From Priapulus caudatus (Eukaryota; Priapulida; Priapulimorpha; Priapulimorphida; Priapulidae), in assembly GCF_000485595.1 (NCBI RefSeq), contig NW_014577078.1, positions 16,388 through 70,338 on the forward strand: DNA of 53,951 bases. Direction: 5' to 3'. Shown piece by piece: positions 20,778 through 33,287 of this stretch (within the stretch, counting starts at the first letter, position 1; every line of letters begins with the position of its first letter). The notes beneath the pieces were generated by a model. The model did no database searches and was not told where the DNA came from. It was given only the letters and a program-made list of their open reading frames with translations. Both the position numbers and the translations under genes were made by a program.

Positions 20778-22984
20778 TGTAAACAAACATCAATCAACGG
20801 GCTTAGCCAATGAACGTGAAGGCGAACCAACATGGCTACGATAATTAAAAGCCGACGTCACGATTCCAGTTAAGACTGGTACGGACGTTAATTTGGCCAA
20901 GTCTGCTTTCGCTACACTAAACTTATAGTTTAGTGCAGCGTGTCGAACTCTCCACCGCGGGGCAGTCTAAGCCTATTCGCCGTTCGTTCTGTGGGAAATT
21001 CTCTGAAAATCGCCTCGAAAGAGAGCCTCGTCGCAGCGCTCTATGGGAGGATAATGTAGCGAGAATAATTCTCAGGGCGGAATTAAATATAATTAGAAAT
21101 GCTTTTTCTACACGAAAACGTAACGCGCCAACCAAAAAAAATTAGCAATTAGCGACCATTGGAGTTTATTCTCGCCTACGTGCAGAGTCGAAAGGCTTCT
21201 CGCAATCGCCAGAACTCCTCAATTGAACACGATTACAGGCCCATTTGACATAACGTGGAAATTGTTTCTAAATACGAGCAGCGAATTGATGAAAAGCGCC
21301 ACGAGGTGGCGCTGCGTTCGCACGTTCGGCGGATATCCGGGCTGGCAGATCGTCAGCAGAAAACACACGGTTATGATTTTTGCGTCATTACATATTCTAA
21401 ATATATTGGAATATTTCAACCTTATTTCGTACATGTAATAGAAGTACTAGCAAGATCTCGTTAATTTTGACGTTTGCTGGATTGCTATTACATTGCTTTA
21501 GATTTTTTACATATTAATGGGTTAATTATTAATGCTAAATGTCGTGACAATTAACACGGTCTGTGCGATAATGAGCTGCAAGCGATCAAGATTCTATTCA
21601 TGTTTCTATGCCGTTTCCGGCGTCTACCTGCATGAGTTAGTGAACAGCCAAGCATACCTTTTAAGGTGGATAAGAAGCTTTCGCACGCCAAGCATCCTCG
21701 GGGACGATTTTTAGACAGTAATCAATGAAAAAGATCATATGTTCTCGTCGGTAGCTATCATTGTGGCATGACTCCGCTTCAGTGTATTTGGCTGTAATGA
21801 CGTTAATTGCATTGGCTAGAGTCGCAAGCGTGGGATAATATTAATCGCTGCGTCGGTTACTGCGTTTTTTCAGTATCTACTAGAGCTGTCAAACAGATTG
21901 CGTTGCTTAAGCCTTTACTAACGCCACAATGACGTAATAACAGCTAATTCAGGGCCTCATTTGTTCTTGCACAAAAGCGAACGCTACCTTGGAGATAGGC
22001 ATCCACAGAATGTCACCTGCATTTACATACACAACACCGCCGCAACGAGAAACAGAACGAAAAACAACAGACATACATATACTAGTCCAGCCCATAATCA
22101 TTTTAAAAATCTAACAGATGCAAAGACCTGTTCTAGACAAAAAGTCAACATCTGATTGAACTTCCTGATAATAACAGCCGGGGTGTTTTGCAGTTGATCT
22201 CAGTGAAATTGGCGGAGATGCAGAGCAGATATAGAGCACAAAAACATGCACACAATCACAGAATAAACGATTAGACATGAGTTTCGTGACTTACCTGGAA
22301 AAGATGGCAGAATACAGCGAAACTCATCGAGCTACTGCAGATGCCAGCAGCAACCTTACACAAATGCAAGCAACAGCAGTGTTCAACACCAATTACACGC
22401 AGGCAGAAAGAATGACAGTAAAGAATTCGAACACTAGCGGAACAAGCGACAAGCAAGATGGAGGCGTGATTACAACAATTACAAAGCCGGGCTCTATATG
22501 ACGGCACAACAAGTCAGTATCTAGTTTTCACTGGCATTTGAGACCAACTACGGAGCTATGGGCGATTTACTAGAGCGCGTTTCATCACGTTTAGGGAAGC
22601 AAACTCTATACATAATGAAAAATGTCACAGGTTTCCAAACAAGACCAGTCGACTGTGACATTTAAAAGCTGCTCTGCAAACTTCGCTTACTCAGCAAACG
22701 CCGCCGCAAAGACCAAATTAAATTACCCATCGCTGAGATGAGATATCATGAATATAACAAATAATACATACAACCGAATACAGAAGAATAGTTCGACCCC
22801 AACTTAAATTTCCGCGATCGGAGACTGCAGCGGAACCTGGTGAAACATTCAAGAATAGCAGGCAAGCATCATGCAAGATAGCAGGTTTACTGGGCGACGT
22901 CGCATCTATTATAAATATTCTCTAACGAGGCCATGCAACAACACCCTTCATCTGTTCAGTTAAGAAGAGGTCGTGTTGAAGCGT
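20778..22984 (+). mobile_element. Composite retroelement fragment, copy 1 (protease linker + element C gag)
   Basis: Homologous to 30700-32840 along its whole length. Both copies start at TGTAAACAA but have unrelated sequence upstream, which suggests a true element end. At 21650-22240 the bases match a gypsy protease end and linker to RT (SILGDD, then LTDA and an EQKSHLIELL-like segment in copy 2). The gag of element C starts at ATG 22304. The copy stops at the assembly gap inside gag. Small indels relative to copy 2 break all frames. Confidence 0.65.
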
Positions 22985-23009
22985 NNNNNNNNNNNNNNNN
23001 NNNNNNNNN
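22985..23009. other. Assembly gap (25 N)
   Basis: A run of N joins two contigs. The left contig ends in element C gag, the right begins inside the leader or gag of B2. The gap hides B2's 5' LTR, if it exists. Confidence 1.
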
Positions 23010-23089
23010 TAAAACGGCCACCCAGGAGGAACAGGGCGGCAGAATTGGTTTCAGCACCTGGGGGGCAGCGGCCGCATGTGCATGTGTGA

Positions 23090-23970
23090 GTGGTAGGCGA
23101 GGGTAAGCGAAAGGATGCTGAGACAAATCTTTCGAAGTCACTGTTGGGCGACTCTTGGAGAATTGCGGACCACCAATCTCTGCCAGAGGTACTTTCCAGC
23201 AGCGAATATTTTCATACCGCGCAGAAAGGGAGCCAAGACTGCTTAGACTGCTCACTGGCAGCTTGCGCGTCCGGTTGCTACATCTGACGTCAAACCCAGC
23301 TAATGGATGGACTCTGGGAGGCCTCCAGCAGACATCCACTCTGAACGGGAGAGGCAGACGCGCAGTGGCACGAGGCAGGGCTTGCCAACCGGGAAAATTA
23401 AGGCGCCATAAACCTCGAGTCCCCACCCTGCAACCTACTGTCGCAGATATGCAGGGACCGGGCGATACAGCTGGCTGGCGCACCAGCCATGACAAGGGCC
23501 CTCCACCGACTGTCGCTAATGGACCAGAGAGGTCACCTCTGAAGGCTGTTAACCAGTGTGTCGGCCTGCATATCACAGCAACAGGCGACCAGTATAGCGA
23601 CAGTATTAAAGCAGCAGCAGGCAGCAAATAGTCTAGTCAATGATGATATGCTGCGACAACAGAGCCGAGTGGGAGTCGACCTCTTTCGTCAACAGGGGCC
23701 CCCGGCGCCAGATATGGGGCTGCAAGCGATGCTTATGTTGAGAGTTGCCAAGTACTCCGGGCCATATTACAAAGGAACTGCCCAGCAATAAGGGGAACAT
23801 GGAGAACCGGTTGGGGGCACACCCCAGTATTCCAGGCCAAATATTTCGTCGGAAAACTAAGTTCACCTGTAATGCAAGTGAGCTGTGCACCGCAGGCTGT
23901 GAGTCCGTGGCAAAACGGACAGCTAGACTCACTCTGTAAAAAAGGCTCAGTAGGAAGAGTGCCGACGAGC
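23090..23970 (+). pseudogene. B2 gag relic
   Basis: Aligns with B1 gag. The Cys knuckle region lies near 23735-23785, but indels remove the spacing. The CAG-repeat (poly-Gln) stretch is shorter than in B1 (near 23610). Confidence 0.7.
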
Positions 23971-23989
23971 CCTAAGTTAAGATAGCTGC

Positions 23990-25110
23990 GAGCGGAGACA
24001 TGGAAATAGTTTGGAAGCTGGACACGGGGAGACTCAGGTTTCCACGAGTAACGAATCAATCTCTTCCCGTGGCAACTGAGCAACGGCAGCATATCCAAGG
24101 ATAGTGGTCTGATTTCATCTCTCATATTCTGGTCGCCAGCGCTATGAAAGTCCACCTAAACGACGGCTATAATAAGGAACGCGACCCTTAAGAGATCTGC
24201 GAGGCATTTACCTTCCACCAGGATTGGGACTTCCTGGTAGTGTGACGCACCACAAAAGGGGACCCAAAATGGCCAGAGAATACGAAGCGAGTTCAGTTCG
24301 CGATAATTTGGAAGTAACATACTGCGGAATGCCGCGACAGCTCTCAAGGAGAAAGTGGGGCGCAGACCTATCTTAAGGAACATTTGACAGACTCCAGCGA
24401 GTAGATGGGAAGCCACTGGCGCTCAAGTCCTTAAGCCTGATATGGCAGGCAAATCCAACACCTAACGCAGAAGCTGACACAGCCTGGAACCAAGCACCTC
24501 CAGGGTAAAGGTAGCTAGGTAGGGGCCACAGCTGAATACCAAGCCCGAGATCAAGTGAAGATATGGAGGCGCGACGTGAATGGGCGGCAATAGAAGAGCC
24601 ACCTCGTAATAGGATTAGAGGCACACAGGCAGAGAAATACCTACCAGCCCTTCCTACGGGGCCTCAGCTGTGGGCAAGACTTGCCTCCAGCTAGGCCGTT
24701 CGACGCGTCCCAATACACGGCTCTGTACTCCCATAACACTGGCTGGCCTGCACAGCAACACCCGTCGAACCAACCTGAGCAAAAGTGGCAGCGCCCTCTA
24801 TCTGAATCACGCGACGCCTGTGCGGCCCATCCGTCGCAACCGGTCACAGCTGCAACCCCAGCCTAAGCGACTCCATCCGTGAGCTCTTCACTCGCAGGTG
24901 CCGGATCACGAAGCCAGCTTCCCCGGTGTACCGGCAGCGCCAATACCGTAGCCTGACTCGATCAACCGGAATGACACTAGGCGACGGGACATACAAAGGA
25001 TCAGCACCAGGTACTGAAACGCCCTAATCAGGAAAGCCACCAACAAGCAGGTTCAGCGAGACGAGATGACATAAGGTTACAACTGCCTGACCTACGTCAC
25101 CCACAGATCC
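23990..25110 (+). pseudogene. B2 protease and linker relic
   Basis: GCTGGACACGGGGAGACTCA at about 24017 corresponds to B1's LDTGAQ active site, with one base inserted. The linker follows to about 25110. Frames change repeatedly. Confidence 0.65.
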
Positions 25111-26020
25111 ACACCTCAGATGATATAGCCAGTGAGGGTGGCTCACAGGAGTGCTTCCGCCAAACCAATGGAAAGAAGTGGCCAAGACTTTATCAAGTAC
25201 GGCATTGCGAGAGGGACAAATTCCATCACGATCGAATCACAGATCCCTTACGGGCATCTCCGTGGTGTGTTGGTGAGGAAACCATCAGCAGGAAGCGTCC
25301 GGGGGGGGGGTGCGGGGGGGGGGGTTTTTTTGCCAGCGATTACAGAGGCGGCTGAACCTCAAGACAACCGGGATGGCTTACCCTTACCCGCATCGATGAT
25401 GCCCTCAGGGCTTTGAGAGGTGGGAAGTACTTCTGCAGCCTAGACCGGCCCCACGCTTCTACCAGCTACCAGTGCTGAGGAGGACCCGGCACCGAGACCG
25501 CCTTCAGACTGGCACATGGTGGGCCCCTATATTGAGTTCTGGCGCATGCCGATGGGTTTGTGCAATGCCCTCCAGGGACTTTTATGCGGCTGATGTACCG
25601 CCATATTTGGAGATCCAGAATTTCCAAACACTGATCAACTTATCTGGATGACCTTTTTGGTATTCGCGTCCATCGTTCGACCAGATGATCGAACGTCTGG
25701 ATATGGTGTTATGAACGGTCTCGGCAAGCATAATCTCAAGGTGAAGCCAGCAGAAAATGTAGTGTGCGCAAGAAAACCAATCAGGCTACTTTAGCCACAT
25801 GGTGTCTGCGCCGAGGGGTATTTCCCTGACCCAGAGAAGGTTAGAGTGATGCAGGAGGGGGAGGTCCGCGCGACAGAACGTCAACTTCGCGCGCGTTCCT
25901 TGGCCTTTCGGGTTTACTACGCCAGTTCATGAAAGGCTTCTCCCAGTTGGCTGCTGCACCACTGCTGCGCTGCATAAGGACCGGACCCAGCAAACTCTAA
26001 CAGACAAAGGAGGAATTCCT
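25111..26020 (+). pseudogene. B2 reverse transcriptase relic
   Basis: Aligned with B1 RT. The catalytic box is visible as TATCTGGATGACCTTTT near 25640 (Y-L-D-D-L). A G homopolymer expansion at 25303-25327 interrupts the second conserved block. Confidence 0.7.
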
Positions 26021-26745
26021 CAAGGGACATCACTGTGACTGGACTGGAAACTGCCAGGTGGCCGTTTGAAGAACGGGAAGAGGTTGGCTAATCTCTGCTC
26101 CCATTCTGGGGCACACCTGACTTCTCCGCAGCCATTTATTGCTTGAGACCGATCTGGCAAGCCTCCAGGGTTTGGTGCCAGTGCGTATGCCCAGGAAGTG
26201 TAGAAAAAACGCTCCCTCGTCATATGCTATGCGAGTCGGGGCTGCGGAACGGCAGAAAGCGGAACGATGCGAACAACTACAGCAGCAAGAAGCTTGGAAC
26301 TGCTGCGCCTTAAAAGTGGCCATTACAGAAAAGTTCAGAGAACATGCTCCTGGATTCCCGGTTACAGTATACACTGATAACAACCCTTTGTGTTCCTGCA
26401 AACAACGGCCAAGGCTGAACGCCACTAAAATGCGATGGGCAGCAGAGTTGGCTTCCTGTCACTTCACCGTGAGCGCTACCAAGCAGGACGCTAATTGGTA
26501 CCAGACATTTCCTGAGGCCGGAAGGGAAATCATGGCCCAAGGGAGCCAGCTAGCTCACGCTTTGAAGAAATTGCAGCGGAGGACCAGTCGCCTGCCAGTC
26601 TGATCGCCACTCTCCCAGCCTAACCAAACCTACAGAGGACCTGAAGGAGGCGTTCATCAACTGTGTAGCGCCCAGTGGATGGCAGCGAGAATCAGCATCC
26701 GGTGCCAACAGAACGTCCCTGCTGCTACAGGCACATTGCCTGAAA
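26021..26745 (+). pseudogene. B2 RNase H relic (retains the segment lost in B1)
   Basis: After the GHP-DFS equivalent (about 26108) the sequence continues through the first catalytic Asp region and the region around the catalytic Glu, then VTVYTDNNPLC at about 26360 and RWAAELASCHFTV. B1 jumps over the first part. Many frameshifts. Confidence 0.7.
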
Positions 26746-28650
26746 TACCAGACCGGAGCTGCAGCAAGCTGCAACGGGATGACCCAATACTTAGGAGGAT
26801 CTGGCACTGGTGGGATACGAAGCCAAGCCCCGACAGGGCGAGAAACTGAAGCAGGAACCCAAGGCAGGTCCGAAGGGTGTGTTCTGCGCGGACGGGGGCC
26901 GCTTGAGGGTCCGTAGACAACGTACTTCACGACAGTATTCGGTGAACATGCGGTCAGAAGCGTGCAGCAGGTGCTGCTCCGGCTGCCCTGAAAGCGCATC
27001 AGTCTAAAGGCCTTACAGGGCATCAGGCTGGGACACTCAAGGCCATAGAACGAACCTTACGTCTCGCGCAGCAGGGCCAGATGCGTTTGGCCCAAACATG
27101 GCTCAGAGAGGTCGAGCAGCCATGTCAAGAAGTCGCAACTTGCACCTTGAAGCAAAACCTGGGGAAGCGACCCCCAAACAGCCCATGGGAAGCCTGGACT
27201 CGAAAGTACAAACCACAGGAAGTAACGTGGCGATGATTCTGTACAGTGTTGGAGCCTGGTCTAGGAGGATAGGAGGGACGTATTGGTGGTTGACGAATGT
27301 GTTCACAACGTACACCGAAGGCCATAGCCGTCCAAGGACCAGAAGGCTACCACCGGTGGCTTAAGACACTGGATTAGAGCCACTGTTTGCTCCTGGGTGG
27401 AGTGCCTAGGAGAGCTGCACAGTTGACCAGAGCGCAATTTTGAAAGTCAAATCGTTCGGGGAGCTGTGCCACGTCTATATGGCGACCCGGTGTCTCTGAT
27501 CGAGCCTTCGCATACCATCCTGAAGGAACATGGACAGTGCGAACGATTCATACCGGACAATGCATGACTTTGTGGATGGATCACTCGAGTCCCGAAAGAA
27601 GAGGCGGTCATGGCCAGAATACCTGGTCAGGCTTAGTAGATGCCGACAAAACTGCCACACCTTCACACTTTACACCGGGTTGTTCTCTTTTTTTTCCCCC
27701 TATTTCCTCTTCTTTGGACGAGAGCCAAAACGTCCAATCGACCCACCTCTTAGGAGAGGCCAAGATGAAAATGGGGCGAGGTGACATCACGTCAAGTGGG
27801 TGGCCGACACTACGAGGTTTTGTACGTCTCGAGGCGGCCCGCAAACCAGGTGCACTTTAGACGAACGGAGGAACCGGCACTTCGACGACAGGGCATTTGG
27901 ACAAATAAGAGCGCGCCAGAGATACCAGCTATCCCAATTGGTGGGTAAGGGTCTCCTGAAGAACCAGGGATACCAAGGGTCTAGAACACAAAAATCCAGG
28001 CGAGTTCTGGGAACCCCGGAGCCACCCCAAGTGGTTAACGCGGGCGCGCCCGACTCTGAGGCCCCCTTGTCTCCACGTCAGGTCGCTGCTGAGACATCTA
28101 GCGGGACTGGACCAAGACGCTGCCATCGACAACCAGCTGTAGACTCCCGGCGAAGCTGCGGCTCGGGTACTTGCATGGCAAGGGTCCGGGCTCCAGTGGA
28201 AGCCTACAGTGCGGACAGTCAATGACCAGATCTGCACACACTTGACACCTGGAGGATGCAAGCGCCACTTCGGCGGTTTGGCAGTCTGTCATCTCGTGAG
28301 GCCGAACACCCGCGATGGCCACCTGACCGCGTGAGACGCCATAGAGTCGGACGGCATCGCATACTGAGGGGATATCCCTCAGGAAGACCACCCATCCGAC
28401 AGCGAGGAGGGGAGTTCGGAGTCCGACTCCGACGATAATGGTTCCCGCAAGACGGACGTCTGCAACATGCGGGGAAACCATTCTAACCTCCACCACCGTT
28501 CCCCAAATCTGTCCTCAATGCAGGAGACTCGCCAGCGTCTAAAGTCAAAGGCCCCAGGGGTCGTCCTTGTCCCCAGGTATGCGCTAATACTCCGAGCACC
28601 CAGTGGTTATTGCGTCCAGAGGTTAGCCTGGTGCAATAGGTGAATCATCC
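26746..28650 (+). pseudogene. B2 integrase and C-terminal tail relic
   Basis: Co-linear with B1 12957-14831. The DDE region is at about 27200-27560 with frameshifts. At the position of B1's two stops (14205-14255) B2 has TAC and TGG, showing that those B1 stops are point changes in B1. Confidence 0.7.
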
Positions 28651-28759
28651 TTCCACGGGCATGACAGATATTGCAGCGGCCTTGCTCTGTCATCGAGCGG
28701 GTCGACCAATACAGTGTAAGGATTGTCAGTGCAATCCTGGGGGAAAAAATGGCGGGAGA

Positions 28760-30487
28760 TGTGACATGCCGAATTGTCACAGGGTTGTGATGTTTGGCTG
28801 CTGCCTCGAGTGGCGAAATGAGAGAAAGCATAGACGGCAGCACTGCAGGAGAACAGATGAGCACCTAGGCCACCTGCTGCGACTCAGATAGGAAGCAGAA
28901 GGAAGCATTCTGCCTCGATGACAGTAATTTCTATCGGTCAGACATCTACGAGGTGAGAGCATTATTGCGCCTGTACGGTAACTTGTAGCTGTAGAATTAA
29001 GTGATAGATGAGGATAAAGATATTTTCTAAGACCTTGAATAACATCCATCTCTTGTAAAGTCGGTGACAAAGATGAGCAGTAGCAGTAGGTAGAAATGTG
29101 CATATTTCAGCCATCATGCGCAGGGGTGTATCCAGGATTTTTTCTGACGTGCGGTACGTGAATCATACTTTATTTGGTACCTTTTTTGCGAAAGGGCGTG
29201 GTCTGGGGGGGCCCGCGTTCCCCCAGAATTTTTTTGAAATTAGGACTCTTTAGCATGCCGTTTTTGCGCAAGCAGGGGGTCCGGACCCCCTGCGCCCCCC
29301 CTGTACACGCCCCTGAACAATTAAATTACAAACAAAAAAATTTTTGTTCAAGAAAAAAATTATCAAGTTAAAAAAAAAAAAATTCCTGACTCAGTTGAAA
29401 ACAGAGAGTTTTTTGAACTTTTCTGTCTTTATCTTGTCTCTGTCTTGATCTTGATCTTTGCTGTCTTGTCTTTTGTCTTTGTCAGTCTTTGTTCTCTCTT
29501 TTATGAAACAAAATTTGTGTAAAAAAAGGCCCAGATTGGCAGAATTGCTTGGAATTGGGATAGATTTACGTCACGCAGATTGCAAGGTGTCTTTGACTCA
29601 TTGCTGGTACCTGATCTTTTTCATTTATGTCATTGCTAAAAAGGGCCTTCGAAAAAAAATGTCTTTGCGAAAAAATGCTGGACCTTTTCTTAACAAATTT
29701 GGGGGCGGTCGTTAGATTCGCTGCCCCCCTGCCAATCACCCATGATGCGTATGCTACATTGGAATGTAAGTTTTCTGAGCTTCCGTTTTCATCAGGAGTA
29801 GGATAGGTCTGATATGATGTGTTTCAACGTCAAGATGTTTTAATAACAAAGTGTGATAAAGCTTGATGACTACATTTTGTATCTATGCAAGCAATGCTTT
29901 TCAATATCACTAATATAGTTAGTGGACTGTAGTCCATATGCGCCCATTCTTATTGTTTCGATGATATTCACGTTAATTCGGTGACATTTACAATGTTTGA
30001 TTATTTGTTCACGTTATTCCATAGGTTATCGTGTTGGGGGGAACCCCCCCCAGGGCAGTTGGTTGCCGCGAGTTGGTGTGCGTATTTCTACGTGTGATGA
30101 TCCGGTGGCATGATCTAGCGCGATCCATGGTACTGGGCTCCCTAGGGTATGTGAAGCCAATGCTCTCTTGTGCTAGCTATTGGTTACAATGTTTTGTATT
30201 TTGTATAATATAATGTACAGGTATAAACTATATGCGTAGTTATTTTCTGTAAGCTATAGTCGTATAATTCTAAATTATCTCAACGTTTAATGGGCGTCGT
30301 ACCCCATCTAGCATTAAGCTATTGCAACAGTTAATCGTCATTGTATGTACATGTGGCGTGGTTTTAAGCGTATAGGGCTGTCCAGCCGCTCATCGCATTG
30401 TATTTGTATGCTGCCAGGGTTTTTGTTTGTTTCACAAATAAATTTCTACCCGCACTTTGATTTTGGATCTGATTTCCGGACCTCACA
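28760..30487 (+). repeat. B2 3' LTR with an inserted hAT-like element
   Basis: Begins TGTGACATGCC after a purine-rich tract and ends CTCACA. Apart from the insert at 29121-29740 it parallels B1's 3' LTR, including the TTCACGTTATTCC repeats and an AATAAA near the end. Confidence 0.8.
29121..29740. mobile_element. hAT-like insertion in the B2 LTR
   Basis: Starts CAGGGGTGTATCCAGGA and contains a sub-element ending TGTACACGCCCCTG at 29315, related to the MITE at 3448-3629. The LTR sequence ATCATGCG before it (29113-29120) is nearly repeated after it (ATGATGCG, 29742-29749), consistent with an 8-bp target duplication with one mismatch. The remainder to 29740 is A/T homopolymer-rich and G-rich at the end. 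No transposase seen. Confidence 0.6.
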
Positions 30488-30699
30488 CACTGGAAACAAC
30501 CTTAGACTTGCACGCACTACAACGGCCTGCCATCATATATCGATGGATGAAACATCGATGGGTATGTATGAATTGGAAAGAAGAGATGCTCTATGCTATA
30601 TATACATGGTTGTAGTATGACGTCATGATCCCAAACATCACAGCATGGGGGGTTATAGCAGACATACGGCTGGTGCTTTTGCACATAACGTCTAGTGGA
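30488..30699. other. Spacer between B2 and the second composite
   Basis: About 210 bp of unique sequence with no match to the region left of composite copy 1. Contains a short ATCGATGGATGAAACATCGAT inverted motif. Confidence 0.5.
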
Positions 30700-32174
30700 A
30701 ATTCTCAGTGTAAACAACCATCAATCACTGAGCCCTGCGGTGTCCTAAGATGGCTACGAGAATTACACTGGGACGTCACGATTCGACATAGACTCGTACG
30801 GACGTTAACTCGGCCAAGTATCTTTGGCTACACTCAAGTTATAGTTAGTGCAGCGTGTGAAACTGTGCACCGCGGGGCAGTCTAAGCCGAATCGCCGTTG
30901 CTTGTGTGGAAAATTCTCTGCATAAATCCCTCGAAGAGAGCCTCGTCGCGCCATCTATGGGACGCCATATGTACGAGAATAACTTAAGGGCGTTAAATGG
31001 AAGACATTCAAAAGCGCTTTTCTACACGAAAACGTAACGCGCCAACCAAACAAATTAGCAATTACGACCATTGGATTTATTCTCGCCCTACGTGCAGAGT
31101 CGAAAGGCTTCTGCAATCGCCAGAACTCCTCAATTGACCGATTACAGGCCCATTTGACATAACCGTGGAAATTGTTCTAAATACAGAGCAGCGAATTGGA
31201 TGAAAAGGCGCCACGAGGTGGCGCTGTTCGCGCTTCGCGCGGATATCCGGGCTGCAGATCGTCCAGAAAACACAGGTGTATATGTTTTGGTCATTACATA
31301 TTCTAATATATTGGAAGTATTTCACCTTATTTCGTCATGTAATAAAAGTACTAGCAAGATTCTCGTTAATTTTGACGTTTGCTGGATTGCTATACATGCT
31401 TTAATTTTTTTTACATATTAATGGGTTATTATTAATGCTATGTCGTGACAATTAAACAGTCTGTGCCATAATGAAGCTGCAAGCATCAAAGATTCTATTC
31501 ATGTTTCTATGCACGTTTCCGCGTTACCTGCATGAGTTACGTGACAGCCAAGCATACCTTTTAGGTGACTAAGAAGCTTTCGCACCCAAGCATCCTCGGG
31601 GACGATTTTTTAGACAGTAATCATGAAAAAATCAATGTCTCTCGTCGGTAGCTATCATTGTGGCATGACTCCGCTTCAGTGTATTTGCGCTGTAATGACG
31701 TTATTGCATTGGCTAGAGTCGCAGCGTGGATAATATTAAATCCTCGCTCGGTACTGCGTTTTTCAGTATCTACTAGAGCTGTCAAACAGATTGCGTTGCT
31801 TAAGCCTTTACTAACCCACAATGACGTAATAACAGCTAATTCAGCCCTCATTTGTTCTTGCACAAAAGCGAACGCTACCTTGGAGATAGCAAATCCAGAA
31901 TGCACCTGCATTTACCATACACAACACGCAACCACGAGAACCAACGAAAAACAACAGACATACATATACTAGTCCAGCACCAATTCATTTTAATCTAACA
32001 GATGCAGACCTGTCTCTAGAACAAAAGTCACATCTGATTGAACTTCTAGATAATAACAGCCGGGGTTTTGCAGTTGATCTCAGTGAATTGGGCGGAGCAG
32101 ACAGATATGAGCACAAAATACGCACAATCACAAAATAAACGATTAGACATGAGTTTCGTGACTTACTGGAAAAG
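30700..32174 (+). mobile_element. Composite copy 2: protease/RT-linker relic upstream of element C gag
   Basis: Same left end (TGTAAACAA) and order as 20778-22303. At 31576-31640 SILGDDFLDSNHEKI resembles the last strand of a gypsy protease. At 31720-31910 RSVLRFSVSTRAVKQIALLK and ATLEIANPECTC resemble the linker. At about 31995-32130 LTDADLSLEQKSHLIELLDN, FAVDLSELGGADRY and EHKIRTI resemble the segment just before RT. It then stops, and the gag of element C begins. The fragment therefore comes from another pol gene or was captured by the C lineage. Confidence 0.6.
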
Positions 32175-33287
32175 ATGGCAGATACAGCGAAACTCATCGA
32201 GCTACTGCAGTGCCAGCAGAACTTACAACAAATGCAACAACAGCAGTTTCAACACCAATTACAGCAGCAGCAAGAATGACATAAAGAATTCGAACAGCTA
32301 GCGGAACAGCGACAGCAGATGGAGGCGCTGATTACAACAATTACAAAGCCGGGCTCTATATGACGGCACCACAAGTCAGTATCCCTAGTTTCACTGCATT
32401 TGAGCCAACTACGGAGCTATGGGCGGATTACTAGACGCGTTTCATCACGTTTACGGGAGCAAACTCTATACCATATGAAAAACTGTCACAGGTTTTCCAA
32501 ACAAACCAGTCGACTGTGACATAAAAGCTGCTCTGCAACTTCGCTACTCAGCAAACGCCGCCGAAAGACCAAATTAAATTACCATCGCTGAGATGAATAC
32601 ATGATATAACAAATAATACATACAACCGAATACAAGAAGAACTAGTTCGACCCCAAACTTAATTTCCGATCGGAGATGCAGCGGAAACCTGGTGAAACCA
32701 TTCAAGAACTAGCAGCAAGCATCATGCAAGATGCAGTTACGTGCGACGTCGCATCTATTAAATATTCTCTAGACGAGGCCATGCACACACCCTTCATCTG
32801 TTCAGTTAAGAATGAGGTCGTGTTGAAGGCGTTATTTAAGATCAAAGATGACGAACTGTCGTATGCTTGAGCAATCCAGGTTGCTATGGAGACTGAAGAT
32901 GCGGCCAATGTAACTAAGGAAACGGTGCATGGGATGCAGCCGAAGCTGGTAAATAAACTACAACATGAGCCACGCTCTTCGACGTCCGAGTCAAATGGAA
33001 GTCGATCGATTAACCAGGGACCCAGCTACACCGGCATTTTTCCAAAGGTAGCCTGTGGGCGTTGTGGCAGGTCTGACCACCTTAGAAAGGAACGCCCGCA
33101 CCTTAGCGCAATCTGCCATTTTTACCAACGGAAAGGGCACTTTCAGTCTGTCTGTCTTCAGAAGAAGAGATGCAACAAGCCAACGGTGAAGGCTATCTAC
33201 AAGCAGAGACTCCAGACAGTGAAACGGCAAGGAAAAATCCCTGAGCTCCTGCTCAGTCCTCTGCTGCAGCTCCTCCAGTCTCTCTGA
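32175..33287 (+). pseudogene. Element C gag
   Basis: Starts at ATG 32175 (MADTAKLIELLQ), followed by a Gln-rich coiled coil (QQMQQQQFQHQLQQQQ). A capsid segment follows in changing frames (SFTAFEPTTELWADYW-like, then MQRKPGETIQELAASI from 32676 and FICSVKNEVVLKALFKIKDD). The frame from 32886 carries two Cys-His knuckles (CGRCGRSDHLRKE, CHFYQRKGHFQSVC). In the first the expected last Cys is missing; in the second the second Cys is Tyr. Several frameshifts and a stop at 32868-32870. Confidence 0.8.

Larger units (their letters stand above)
23010..30487 (+). mobile_element. B2: second copy of the B-family gypsy element, very indel-rich
   Basis: Co-linear with 9946-15954 from gag through the 3' LTR, with a single-base insertion or deletion every few dozen bases at most, so no domain is read in one frame. 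Unlike B1 it keeps the RNase H segment at about 26110-26290. Homopolymers are inflated (25303-25327 is almost all G). The 5' LTR is absent or hidden by the gap. The density of indels next to an N gap suggests unpolished long-read sequence at least as much as biological decay. Confidence 0.85.

Noticed and set aside
22956-23627. Minus-strand frame across the N gap
   Set aside because: It is antisense to the B2 gag and spans unknown bases.
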